Assembly (NCBI GenBank): GCA_046732855.1 | Contig: JBKPNX010000084.1 | Coordinates: 1 to 6,113, forward strand | Length of the DNA: 6,113 nt | Direction of reading: 5' to 3' | DNA from: JBKPNX01 sp046732855 | Lineage (GTDB): Bacteria > Pseudomonadota > Alphaproteobacteria > Geminicoccales > Geminicoccaceae | Shown: in pieces, positions 1 to 6,113 of the stretch | How positions within the stretch are numbered: position 1 is the first letter of the stretch | Layout of the letters: each line of letters begins with the position of its first letter | Translations under genes and position numbers: made by a program | The notes under the pieces: model-generated | Seen by the model: only the letters and a program-made list of their open reading frames with translations | Database searches by the model: none | Told to the model about the DNA's origin: nothing

Positions 1-14
1 CTCGCCTAAGCGAG
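1..14. terminator. Possible edge-truncated hairpin terminator
   Basis: CTCGC-CTAA-GCGAG forms a perfect 5-base stem with a 4-base loop, followed by GCTCTTTC. The right side GCGAGGCTCTTT looks like one arm plus T-run of an intrinsic terminator whose left arm begins before the window. If the preceding bases are AAAGAGC, it would be a symmetric bidirectional terminator serving a plus-strand gene to the left or the minus-strand unit in this window. Confidence 0.4.
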
Positions 15-268
15 GCTCTTTCAAACCAGCGCTGCGACCGAGGCACCGTAACTAATTGATTTATGATATTCTGACATCCGTACCAAACGGGCGTGGTTCG
101 GTTGCGTCGGAGAAAAGGGCCGAAGAGAGACGGAAAACAGCCCAAGGTGCGCTCTCGAGCCGGTCCTCATGGTTCGGACAATTTGCCGGGAATGGCCGCA
201 GTCTGCGGGATTCCGACCGCGAATCAGGAGTGGAAAAAGAATGTCTCGACTGGTCGTGTTGGCGGAGG

Positions 269-294
269 GAGAGGTGCTGTCAACAAAACCTCTC
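269..294. repeat. Inverted repeat GAGAGGT / ACCTCTC
   Basis: Perfect 7-base arms (269-275 and 288-294) around a 12-base loop. The loop contains TGTCAA, which is TTGACA on the minus strand, but no -10 lies at the proper distance. No T-run follows on either strand. Function unknown. Confidence 0.3.
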
Positions 295-342
295 TGCATG
301 GGATTTCAATGATTTAGAATAACATATACTCTGATGAATTAG

Positions 343-363
343 TGGAGAATAGCTGATTCTCCA
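343..363. repeat. Perfect 8-base hairpin next to an AT-rich stretch
   Basis: TGGAGAAT-AGCTG-ATTCTCCA has a perfect 8-base stem and a 5-base loop. On the minus strand an AT-rich stretch without a proper T-run follows. It lies about 270 bases past the cyclase stop codon and could be the transcript end of the minus-strand unit, but this is weak. Confidence 0.35.
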
Positions 364-486
364 AGGTACACAGGCGGGGCTGGTGCGCGGTCTGACAGAC
401 AGTGTTCGCCCTGGACCTCGAGCAAGGGGCAGCAATCAAACGTCGTCACGGCGCCTAGGCCGAGCCGGTTTAGGACCGCATCGCCG

Positions 487-529
487 ATTGCGCCTCGCTC
501 ACGAATGCCGCCGACGAAAGCGGCGCAAT
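487..529. repeat. Inverted repeat ATTGCGCC / GGCGCAAT
   Basis: Perfect 8-base arms (487-494 and 522-529) with a 27-base loop. The loop has its own alternative stem (GCCGC 507-511 with GCGGC 520-524) that competes with the outer one. It could be a structured RNA element or a repetitive extragenic palindrome. With one copy in view this cannot be decided. Confidence 0.3.
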
Positions 530-634
530 TTGAAGTGATGCGAGGGGGCCGGCGCCGATGTCCGGTTACTGACGCATTCCCGTCATTGGCCATGGTAGAT
601 CCGGAGTTCCGCCTATAGCCCAAATCCGGCGGTA

Positions 635-3600
635 TCAGCAGAGTTCGTCGAGCAGCGTCTTGGCGTCCTTCAGATCAGCGGTGTCGAAGCCCTCAGTGAA
701 CCAGCCGTACACCGGGGCGAGCATGTCGCGGGCTTCCGCTTTTCGGCCTTGACGGCGCCACAGGCGGGCCAAGCTGGTGGCGGTGCGCAGCTCAAATGAT
801 TTGGTCCGCTGTTGGCGCGCGACCTCGAGTGCTTGGCGGTAAGACGCCTCGGCATCTCCGATCGCGGACCCGGGAAGCTGCATCAGCATGTCACCGATCA
901 GGCGACGAATTTCGGGTTCAGAGAAGCGCTCGCCGTTGCGCCGCGTTATGGCAAGCGCTTGTTCAAGGTGACAGAGGCCCCGCTCGGGAAGGCCGGCGCG
1001 CTCATCAGCTTCCGCCAGAAGTGCGAGGAAAGACGGTCTAAAGAGGCCAGTTCCCGTGGCTCGAAGATCGTCCAGGCCCTTCCGAAGACGCTCCGTTCCC
1101 TCCTTGACCTGCCCCTCCTGCGCCTCGATCCAGCCCAACAGGATATCGGCCATGGCCGTAAACAACGGGAATCCGTCCTCCCTGCACAAAGCTAAAGCCA
1201 CCTCGCCCTGCTCCCTCGCACCTGGGGCCTCTCCACGCCATTGGCGCAGCCAAGCCGCCCAAACCAGAGCCAACGCGAGGGTCTGTCGATGGCAAAGCTC
1301 TCTGGCGAGAGAGAGCGCCCTATCACTTCTCATGAGCGCCTCTTCCGGATAGCCAAGCGCCCATGAAGCCAGGGCAGAATAGGAGAGACAGACAACACCG
1401 GGGTCGATACCGTAGAGAAAGGCCTGCGAGCGGTGTAGCTCGAGATCATAGAGAGCGGCGCCCCGCTCCAGGTCTGCTTGTGCGGCTTCAACGGCGCCGA
1501 GCCAGAACAGGGTAACGCCCAAGGCCCGGCTAGCCTCAACAGTCAGCGCCGGATCCTGGACCTTTCGAGCGAGATCCGTAAGCTGCTGGCCGACCTCTCG
1601 CGCGGTCCCCAGCTCGCCCCGTGCATGATAGAATCGGTATAGACCGTGGAGGGCCGGGAAAAGTTTTGGCGTCTGTCCGACGTGTCGGCAGAGATCCCAT
1701 GCCCGGGTGTAGTGTGGCTCGACCTCGTCCGCGGCATATCCCTTGGTCGCCATTAACGCCGCGCCAGCGACCAACCTGAGGTCAAGCTCACACATCGTGT
1801 GCTCGGGGCGCTCGGGCAGGGTTTGGATAAGATCGAGGCCGCGGCTCACATGGCGCGCGGCCTCAATGTATGCGGAGCGCTCACTTGCCTGTTGCCCAGC
1901 TTTGAGCCAGAAATTGACTGCTTTCTCGATCAGACCCGCCTCGGTGTAGTGATGGGCCAGCAGGTGGGGTTCGGTTTCCAAAGTCTCCGGAAATCTCTCT
2001 TCCATGACGGTTGCAATGCGGGCATGGAGCTGCTGTCGTCGGCCGCGCAACAGGCTAGCGTAAGCAGCATCCTGAACCAGAGCGTGCTTGAACGTATACG
2101 TCGCGTGTGGTGGGGTGCCGTGACGGAAGAGCAACTCGGCGTTGACAAGCTGCTGTAAGGCGTCCCGCAGCTTGCTATCGTCCAACGACGAGACCGCAGC
2201 CAGCAGCTCGTATCCGAACTCGCGGCCTATGACCGCGCCTAGCTGAGCCACCTCCTTCACCGGAGCCAGGCGATCGAGCCGCGCCATCAGCGAATCGTAC
2301 AAAGACGCTGGGATCGCCAGCGGAGGCAAAGGACCGCCCAGGACGTAGCGTTCGCCGACGTCTTGGAGCAGATCCGATTCGATCACCGTCTTGGTCAACT
2401 CCTCCACGAACAGCGGCACGCCGTCGGTCTTCGCCACGATCTGTTCGAGAACCTCGGACGGCAGTGCCTTGCCGTGCGTCACCTTCTCGACCATTACGGC
2501 GGACTGTCGACGGTTGAGCCGGTTAAGCGTCAGGGAGGTGACATGCGCGAAGCCGATCCAGGGCGCTCGAAATTCTGGCCGGAACGTGAAGACTGCCAGC
2601 ACCGGTAAGCTTTGGATGTGGCCCACCGCCGAATCGAGCAGCTCGAGCGTAGTCGGGTCGCTCCAATGCAGATCCTCGTAGAGCGCCATCACCGGTTGCC
2701 GTGCCGCGAGGCCGGCAACCTGATCAAGCAGCGCGGTGAGCGTCCTTTCTTTCTGGCGCTGCGGACTGTGTAGGAGTCGCGGATAGCGCTCCCCGGTCGG
2801 GATTGAGAGCAAATGGGCGATCAGAGGTGCGACGTCACGTACGTCCGTCGTGCCGAGCGCGAGTAACGCCTCGAGCTTGTCCAACTGACGCCCCGAGGGG
2901 TCGTCGCGCGAAATTCCGGCCGCCCGCTCCAGGAGGCCAATCACCGGGTAGAGCGCACTGTCTTGGTGATAGGGCGAGCAGAAGTGGCTGAGTCGCGTAT
3001 GAGGCTCGTCGTCCAGACGTTCGTGGAGGGCCCGGACGAGGCGCGACTTACCAACCCCCGGCTCGCCGGAAAGCAGGATGACATGGCCTTCGCCTGCCTT
3101 GGCCTGCTGCCAACGGTCAAGCAGGAGAGCGATCTCGTGATCGCGGCCTACCATGGGCGTAGTTCCGCCCTCCTGGCGCGCGTCAAAGCGGCTCTCCGCA
3201 GGCCCTTCACCCCGAACCCGCCATGCGGGCACCGGCTCGGCGAAGCCCTTGAGCTGCTGCGTGCCCAGATCCTCGAGATCGAAAAGCCCGCTAATGAGCC
3301 TGCGGGTACGGCGCCCGATGACCACATGCCCCGGATCGGCGAGCGCCTGTAGTCTCGCGGCAAGGTTTGGTGTCGTTCCGACCACGCCCTGTTCCCGCGC
3401 TGCGCCTTCACCAATCAGGTCCCCGACCACAACGGCGCCGGTCGCGATGCCCACACGACCTCTGAGTGGTGCATCACCACCGCTCAGGCGCCCGACCGCC
3501 TCGACCAACTGGAGGCCGGCGCGCACCGCGCGCTCGGCATCGTCTTCGTGGGCCCGGGGCCAGCCGAAGTATGTCAGCACGCCGTCGCCCATGTATTTCG

Positions 3601-3988
3601 CGACATGACCACCCCAACGTCCGACGACTTCGGCGCAGCAACGATGATAAGCACCGATGACCTCGCGCAAGTCTTCGGGGTCGAGGCGCGTGGCGAGCGC
3701 CGTCGAGCCCGCCAGATCGCAGAACAACACCGTTAGCTGCCGCCGCTCGGCCTCGCGCGGCCCCGCTTCCGACGCGTCAGCCTCCCGTTGCCCTACGGTC
3801 TCTTGGGCCGGCTCCCGTAAAGAGGCGATCGCCTTGAGCAGCTTTTTGCGGTGTCCGAGTAGGACTCCAAGCTTCTCCAGGTCGGCCTCGGTAAGCTCTG
3901 CCAGCACCTCAGCATCGATCGCGTTGACTTCGAACGAATCGGCATAGCGCTCCAGCCCCAAACCCCGCAGCCAAGCGCCTATGTCCAT
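635..3988 (-). CDS. SAM / class III adenylate-guanylate cyclase / STAND ATPase / TPR signalling protein
   Basis: A 1117-residue soluble protein with no signal peptide or membrane segment, probably a cytoplasmic signal transducer that makes a cyclic nucleotide. Residues 1-58 form a SAM domain (MDIGAWLRGLGLERY, then LLGHRKKLL). Residues 81-258 form a class III cyclase domain: metal-binding Asp91 (FCDLAGST) and Asp135 (KYMGDG), base-contacting Lys131, and transition-state Asn208 and Arg212 (PNLAAR) are present. The second base-recognition position appears to be Gly201 instead of Asp. From about 279 comes an AAA/STAND ATPase with Walker A GEPGVGKS (308-315), Walker B LYEDLHWSD (436-444) and a TFRPEF strand (468-473). 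A helical/winged region (about 558-660) follows, then a long TPR-like helical tail (about 670-1090) ending YGWFTEGFDTADLKDAK. The start is the ATG at 3986-3988, not the in-frame TTG at 4004-4006, because a strong Shine-Dalgarno lies between them and the SAM domain conventionally begins MDI-AWL. The frame is intact. Substrate (ATP or GTP), trigger and partner cannot be read from the sequence. Confidence 0.95.
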   Translation of the reverse strand: MDIGAWLRGLGLERYADSFEVNAIDAEVLAELTEADLEKLGVLLGHRKKLLKAIASLREPAQETVGQREADASEAGPREAERRQLTVLFCDLAGSTALATRLDPEDLREVIGAYHRCCAEVVGRWGGHVAKYMGDGVLTYFGWPRAHEDDAERAVRAGLQLVEAVGRLSGGDAPLRGRVGIATGAVVVGDLIGEGAAREQGVVGTTPNLAARLQALADPGHVVIGRRTRRLISGLFDLEDLGTQQLKGFAEPVPAWRVRGEGPAESRFDARQEGGTTPMVGRDHEIALLLDRWQQAKAGEGHVILLSGEPGVGKSRLVRALHERLDDEPHTRLSHFCSPYHQDSALYPVIGLLERAAGISRDDPSGRQLDKLEALLALGTTDVRDVAPLIAHLLSIPTGERYPRLLHSPQRQKERTLTALLDQVAGLAARQPVMALYEDLHWSDPTTLELLDSAVGHIQSLPVLAVFTFRPEFRAPWIGFAHVTSLTLNRLNRRQSAVMVEKVTHGKALPSEVLEQIVAKTDGVPLFVEELTKTVIESDLLQDVGERYVLGGPLPPLAIPASLYDSLMARLDRLAPVKEVAQLGAVIGREFGYELLAAVSSLDDSKLRDALQQLVNAELLFRHGTPPHATYTFKHALVQDAAYASLLRGRRQQLHARIATVMEERFPETLETEPHLLAHHYTEAGLIEKAVNFWLKAGQQASERSAYIEAARHVSRGLDLIQTLPERPEHTMCELDLRLVAGAALMATKGYAADEVEPHYTRAWDLCRHVGQTPKLFPALHGLYRFYHARGELGTAREVGQQLTDLARKVQDPALTVEASRALGVTLFWLGAVEAAQADLERGAALYDLELHRSQAFLYGIDPGVVCLSYSALASWALGYPEEALMRSDRALSLARELCHRQTLALALVWAAWLRQWRGEAPGAREQGEVALALCREDGFPLFTAMADILLGWIEAQEGQVKEGTERLRKGLDDLRATGTGLFRPSFLALLAEADERAGLPERGLCHLEQALAITRRNGERFSEPEIRRLIGDMLMQLPGSAIGDAEASYRQALEVARQQRTKSFELRTATSLARLWRRQGRKAEARDMLAPVYGWFTEGFDTADLKDAKTLLDELC

Positions 3989-3991
3989 CCG

Positions 3992-3999
3992 CTCCTCCC
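3992..3999 (-). promoter_or_regulatory. Strong ribosome binding site that sets the cyclase start
   Basis: Read on the minus strand this is GGGAGGAG followed by CGG and then ATG. The GGAGG core sits 5 bases before the ATG at 3988. It lies downstream of the alternative TTG start at 4006, so it can only serve the ATG. This removes six residues (MPWEER) from the longest possible reading frame. Confidence 0.85.
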
Positions 4000-4060
4000 A
4001 AGGCAATGGAACTCACAAAATGGACGCTACCAAACTGGCAGCTCGAAAACTACCGCTCCG

Positions 4061-4084
4061 CTCATGACGTCCTGACCTCATGAG
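4061..4084. repeat. Inverted repeat CTCATGA-N10-TCATGAG, possible operator
   Basis: Perfect 7-base arms at 4061-4067 and 4078-4084 with a 10-base spacer. Each arm contains the self-complementary hexamer TCATGA, so the element reads both as an inverted and as a direct repeat, with half-sites 16 bases apart centre to centre. It lies 73-96 bases upstream of the cyclase ATG. Such spacing fits a dimeric regulator on one face of the helix, or an RNA stem in the leader. No known operator is recognised, and chance remains possible. Confidence 0.35.
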
Positions 4085-4142
4085 CCCTTCCGGTCACGAC
4101 CTGCCTATCGAGGCTCGTTCCTGCGCTCCACGGCCTACATCG

Positions 4143-4172
4143 GTCGTAGGTCGTCCGAATGTCTGGTGTCAA
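4143..4172 (-). promoter_or_regulatory. Candidate promoter for the cyclase gene
   Basis: On the minus strand there is a perfect -35 hexamer TTGACA (4172 to 4167). Eighteen bases later comes TACGAC (4148 to 4143), only 3 of 6 matches to TATAAT. The block CCTACGAC also partly resembles the alphaproteobacterial housekeeping -10 (GCTANAWC). It would give a leader of roughly 150 bases containing the TCATGA inverted repeat. The poor -10 keeps the confidence low; the alternative is read-through from the binding-protein genes upstream. Confidence 0.25.
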
Positions 4173-4198
4173 CGCTACTACGGTCGGGCGTGAGGCAG

Positions 4199-4215
4199 GC
4201 TCTGAACGGCAGAGC
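4199..4215 (-). terminator. Weak hairpin behind the complete binding-protein gene
   Basis: Perfect 6-base stem GCTCTG / CAGAGC with a 5-base loop, 28 bases past the stop codon of the binding-protein gene at 4243. No T-run follows it on the minus strand, so it is not a classical intrinsic terminator. It may be a weak or Rho-assisted stop, or an mRNA 3' end stabiliser. Flanking GCTAC (4174-4178) and GTAGC (4216-4220) could pair around one side of it. Confidence 0.25.
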
Positions 4216-4242
4216 GTAGCCCGCGAGCTGACCTGACGTTGA

Positions 4243-5364
4243 TCACTCAATCAGCTCCGCCGGCGCGGCGGGCCTGTAGTTGCCCTCCCGCCAGACGTAC
4301 CACACGAAAGGATCGTAGCCCGTCACGTCGCCCTTCGCGTCGAAGCCGATCGTGCCGAGGACGGTATCGAACTGGTTCGCATGGAGCGCCTCAGCGACTG
4401 CCTTCGCTTCGACCGCGCCGGCCTTCTCGACCGCCCGCGCCCACAGCTGAACGGCTGCGTAGCTGTAGAGCGCCCGCGCATTGGGCTGCTGGAGCTTCCC
4501 TTGGAGGCGACCCATGACCTCAGCCGCACGCGGCTCGTGAGTGGGATCGCTGAACGACGTGAATAAGGTCCCTTCGCCGGCCCGGCCGGCCACCAGCCAG
4601 AACTCACCGGTCGACAAAGAGTCGCCGGCGACCAGTTGGACACTATACTCGCGGTCGCGGGCCTGGCGGATGATGAGGCCAGCTTCCGGACTGTAACCCC
4701 CGAGGTAAAGGACTTCGACGGAAGCCGCGCGCAGCTGGCCGAGCAGATCCGAGTAATCCATCGTTTCGGGTTGGTAAGTGGCGAACAGAGCTTCGCTGAT
4801 GCCGCGGTGGTTCAGCCGCTTCTTGACCTCCTGTGCGAGTCCCTGGCCGTAGGCGGAACTATCATGGACGATCGCGATCTTGCGGTCGCTCCAGCGGTCT
4901 GCCAGGTAATCGCCGGCGATGGTGCCCTGGCGGTCGTCGCGGCCGACCATTCGGAAGACGTGGCCGTCGCTTTCTTCGGTCAATCGCGGGTTTGTCGCGC
5001 CCGCCTCGATCATCAAGATACCGGCGCGACGGTATACCTCGGAGGCGGGGATCGCCGCGCCCGAGCAGGTGGCGCCGAAGGCGACGGCGACTGCTTCACT
5101 GACGAGCTTCTCCGCCGCCAGCGGTGCCAACTCGGCATTGCAGCCGTCATCGACGAGAACGAGTTCCAGCGGTTCGCCCAAGATCCCGCCCTTAGCGTTG
5201 AGATCGGCCACCGCCAGCTCGGTGCCGGCCAGATGCGGCTCGCCGACCCAAGCCTGCGGACCCGTCAAGGGCGTGCTGAAGCCGATCGGAATCTCGCCTC
5301 GGGCAAGATCGGGAGGAATTGCCGCCAGAGCGGTGAAGATGCAGACGGCGCGAATTACCATCAT
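4243..5364 (-). CDS. Branched-chain amino acid-type ABC transporter substrate-binding protein (LivJ/LivK-like), complete copy
   Basis: A 373-residue periplasmic binding protein (type I fold, Peripla_BP_6 family) that should capture an amino acid or similar ligand for an ABC importer. Residues 1-23 look like a signal peptide with cleavage after A-R-G, before EIPIGF. Hallmarks of E. coli LivJ are present at a constant numbering offset of 22 (LivJ positions recalled from memory). Cys75 and Cys100 match the disulfide, and Ser101, Thr124, Tyr172 and Tyr224 match ligand contacts. Asp248 replaces the Glu that holds the ligand amino group, and Val40 replaces the LivJ Tyr18. Other family signatures are TPLTGP, LNAKGG, IAIVHD, LGGYSPEAG and VLGTIGFDAKGD. 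Length is typical for the family. The start is the first of two adjacent ATGs, with GGAA 8 bases and AGG 3 bases upstream; the second ATG (5361) is equally possible. No permease or ATPase genes are in view. The next gene upstream is a paralogue. Family assignment is firm; the ligand is unknown. Confidence 0.95.
   Translation of the reverse strand: MMVIRAVCIFTALAAIPPDLARGEIPIGFSTPLTGPQAWVGEPHLAGTELAVADLNAKGGILGEPLELVLVDDGCNAELAPLAAEKLVSEAVAVAFGATCSGAAIPASEVYRRAGILMIEAGATNPRLTEESDGHVFRMVGRDDRQGTIAGDYLADRWSDRKIAIVHDSSAYGQGLAQEVKKRLNHRGISEALFATYQPETMDYSDLLGQLRAASVEVLYLGGYSPEAGLIIRQARDREYSVQLVAGDSLSTGEFWLVAGRAGEGTLFTSFSDPTHEPRAAEVMGRLQGKLQQPNARALYSYAAVQLWARAVEKAGAVEAKAVAEALHANQFDTVLGTIGFDAKGDVTGYDPFVWYVWREGNYRPAAPAELIE
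4291..4440 (-). repeat. Tandem-duplication segment, copy 1 (3' part of the complete binding-protein gene)
   Basis: Aligned with 5471-5620 at a constant offset of 1180 bases and no gaps, about 125 of 150 bases are identical (hand count, 83 %). Identical runs include GCCAGACGTACCA (from 4290) and GCCTTCTCGACCGCC (from 4421). It is the best conserved part of the paralogous genes and could support recombination or gene conversion. Confidence 0.8.
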
Positions 5365-5422
5365 CGGCCTGGTTCCGACTGAGCGATCAGCTACTCAAGT
5401 CTGTTTCGAGTACCTTCGATTC
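5365..5422 (-). other. 58-base spacer between the tandem binding-protein genes
   Basis: The short gap suggests both genes share a transcript. It contains a weak ribosome binding site (GGAA at 5376-5373, AGG at 5370-5368) for the downstream copy. It also holds an imperfect stem (5377-5383 with 5394-5401, one bulged base, 10-base loop) that could tune relative expression. No T-run follows, so it is not a convincing terminator, and I see no good promoter. Confidence 0.4.
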
Positions 5423-6113
5423 TTAGTGCGCCAGCTCGGCCGGGTCGAGCGGCGCGTAGTCACCCTCTTGCCAGACGTACCAGACGAAAGGCTCGTAGCC
5501 GTACACGTCGCCCTTCTCATCGAAGCCGACCCTGCCGAGGACAGTATCGAACTGATGAGCGCGCAGCGCCTCGGCGACCGCTTTGGGCTCGACCGTGCCC
5601 GCCTTCTCGACCGCCTGCGCCCAGACCTCGACTCCCGCGTAGGCATACAAGGTCAGACCTTCAGGCTCGTATCCTTGCGAGCGGAACTGCTCGACGACAG
5701 CCGCGGCTTCCTCGTTGGTGCGTGGATCGGCATACGAGGCGAACTTGACGCCCACCGCGGCTGGCCCGGCAACGTGCCAGAAATACTCAGAGTTAAGCGC
5801 ATCACTGCCGATCATCTCCAGATCGTAGCCTCGGCCGCGCGCCTGGCGGATGATCAGCCCCGCCTCTGCAGTATAGCCGCCGAAATAAAGAGCATCGATC
5901 TCCTGGGCTTGCAGCTTGTCGATAAGTTGCGAGTAATCTGCCTGTCCGGGTTTAATCGATTCGAACAGGATGCCGGTTACACCGCGCTCGGTGAGGCGCC
6001 GCAACGCCTCGTCGGCGACGCCCTTGCCGTACGCCTGACCGTCGTGGACGATCGCGATGTCCTCCCCACGCCTGTGATTAGCCAGGTAGTCGCTTACCAG
6101 GGCGGCCTGGAGC
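5423..6113 (-). CDS. Branched-chain amino acid-type ABC transporter substrate-binding protein, second copy, N-terminus beyond the window
   Basis: The frame stays open to the right window edge, so this is the C-terminal 229 or so codons of a longer gene. The TTG at 6004 is not its start: the upstream codons read SDYLANHR, then IAIVHDGQAYGKG, which is conserved family sequence. By alignment with the paralogue about 144 residues are missing. Type I periplasmic binding fold; the Tyr, Tyr and Asp ligand-contact equivalents of Tyr172, Tyr224 and Asp248 of the other copy are all kept (AYGKG, GGYTAEAG, GSDAL). Hand-counted identity to the complete copy is about 118 of 229 (52 %) without a gap, and the stops coincide. 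It lies 58 bases upstream of that copy on the same strand. The presumed role is ligand capture in the periplasm for an ABC importer. It probably differs somewhat in ligand preference, which is inference. Confidence 0.93.
   Translation of the reverse strand, partial: LQAALVSDYLANHRRGEDIAIVHDGQAYGKGVADEALRRLTERGVTGILFESIKPGQADYSQLIDKLQAQEIDALYFGGYTAEAGLIIRQARGRGYDLEMIGSDALNSEYFWHVAGPAAVGVKFASYADPRTNEEAAAVVEQFRSQGYEPEGLTLYAYAGVEVWAQAVEKAGTVEPKAVAEALRAHQFDTVLGRVGFDEKGDVYGYEPFVWYVWQEGDYAPLDPAELAH
5471..5620 (-). repeat. Tandem-duplication segment, copy 2 (3' part of the truncated binding-protein gene)
   Basis: Partner of 4291-4440, in the same orientation (direct repeat), 1180 bases away and gap-free. 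The spacing equals one gene plus spacer, as expected for a tandem gene duplication. Confidence 0.8.

Larger units (their letters stand above)
1..634. other. Stretch without a convincing gene, downstream of the cyclase
   Basis: No reading frame here has recognisable domain sequence. The best candidate is a minus-strand frame with an ATG at 593 and a stop at 339-341 (84 codons, MANDGNASVTGHRRR start). It has fairly coding-like codons but only a weak upstream GGA and no known relatives that I recognise, so it is not called. Several inverted repeats are listed separately. A further short one (CCGCC 609-613, GGCGG 628-632) lies directly behind the cyclase stop codon without a T-run. The part around 300-345 is clearly AT-richer than the surroundings. 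Confidence 0.6.

Noticed and set aside
278..283. TTGACA on the minus strand as a promoter -35
   Set aside because: At 16-18 bases spacing only AT-poor sequences (CAACAC, AACACG, ACACGA) follow, and no gene lies downstream in the window.
255..295. Resemblance of the minus strand to the 3' end of a serine tRNA (CCTCTCCCTCCGCCA)
   Set aside because: There is no TTCGA T-loop, the neighbouring stem has a 12-base loop, and no cloverleaf can be drawn upstream. An attachment-site remnant is not supported, as no second copy or integrase is in view.
339..623. Minus-strand open frame of up to 94 codons (TTG start, inner ATG at 593)
   Set aside because: Codons are moderately coding-like, but the start signal is weak, no family is recognised, and its end overlaps a perfect hairpin. 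A hit to a conserved family or ribosome profiling signal would reverse this.
2963..3608. Plus-strand frames of 129 and 151 codons opposite the cyclase and ATPase domains
   Set aside because: They lie antisense to strongly conserved Walker A and cyclase motifs and have low-complexity Arg/Pro/Ser composition typical of shadow frames.
4062..4250. Minus-strand frame of 62 codons between the binding protein and the cyclase
   Set aside because: TTG start inside the end of the preceding gene, no ribosome binding site seen, arginine/serine-rich sequence without any motif.
4636..5382. Long plus-strand open frame (248 codons) over the complete binding-protein gene
   Set aside because: It is fully antisense to a gene with clear LivJ-family sequence, has no recognisable domain, and such frames are common opposite GC-rich genes.

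Overview
The window looks like GC-rich (roughly 60 % by eye) bacterial chromosome, most likely from a proteobacterium. The evidence is two LivJ-type periplasmic binding proteins with Sec signal peptides or signal-peptide context, plus a SAM/class III cyclase/AAA ATPase/TPR protein of a type common in soil and plant-associated alphaproteobacteria. The class assignment is inference. Nothing in the window identifies a species, and no IS element, CRISPR array, tRNA or rRNA was found.

All three supported genes lie on the minus strand, so transcription runs from the right edge to the left. At the right edge (5423-6113) is the C-terminal part of a branched-chain-amino-acid-type ABC transporter substrate-binding protein; its beginning lies beyond the window. 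After a 58-base gap comes a complete paralogue (4243-5364, 373 aa). The two copies align without any gap over about 229 codons, down to the same stop position at a constant offset of 1180 bases, so they are a tandem duplication. A 254-base gap (3989-4242) follows. It holds a hairpin behind the stop of the binding protein, a perfect TTGACA hexamer with a weak -10, and a TCATGA-based inverted repeat. Then comes a large cytoplasmic protein (635-3988, 1117 aa) made of a SAM domain, a class III nucleotide cyclase domain, a STAND/AAA-type ATPase and a long TPR-like tail. Its start is best placed at the ATG at 3988, behind a strong Shine-Dalgarno sequence, and not at the TTG six codons upstream.

The left 634 bases contain no convincing gene, only several inverted repeats. 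One hairpin at the extreme left edge looks like the cut-off half of a terminator of a neighbouring unit.

The binding proteins would capture amino acids or related small ligands in the periplasm for an ABC transporter whose permease and ATPase genes are not in view. The cyclase/ATPase protein is a probable signalling protein of unknown trigger. A functional link between the binding proteins and the cyclase is only a hypothesis from neighbourhood and shared strand. I see no strong evidence for a wholly new system. The best points for a second look are the uneven divergence of the duplicated binding proteins, the non-canonical base-recognition site of the cyclase, and the leader region in front of the cyclase.
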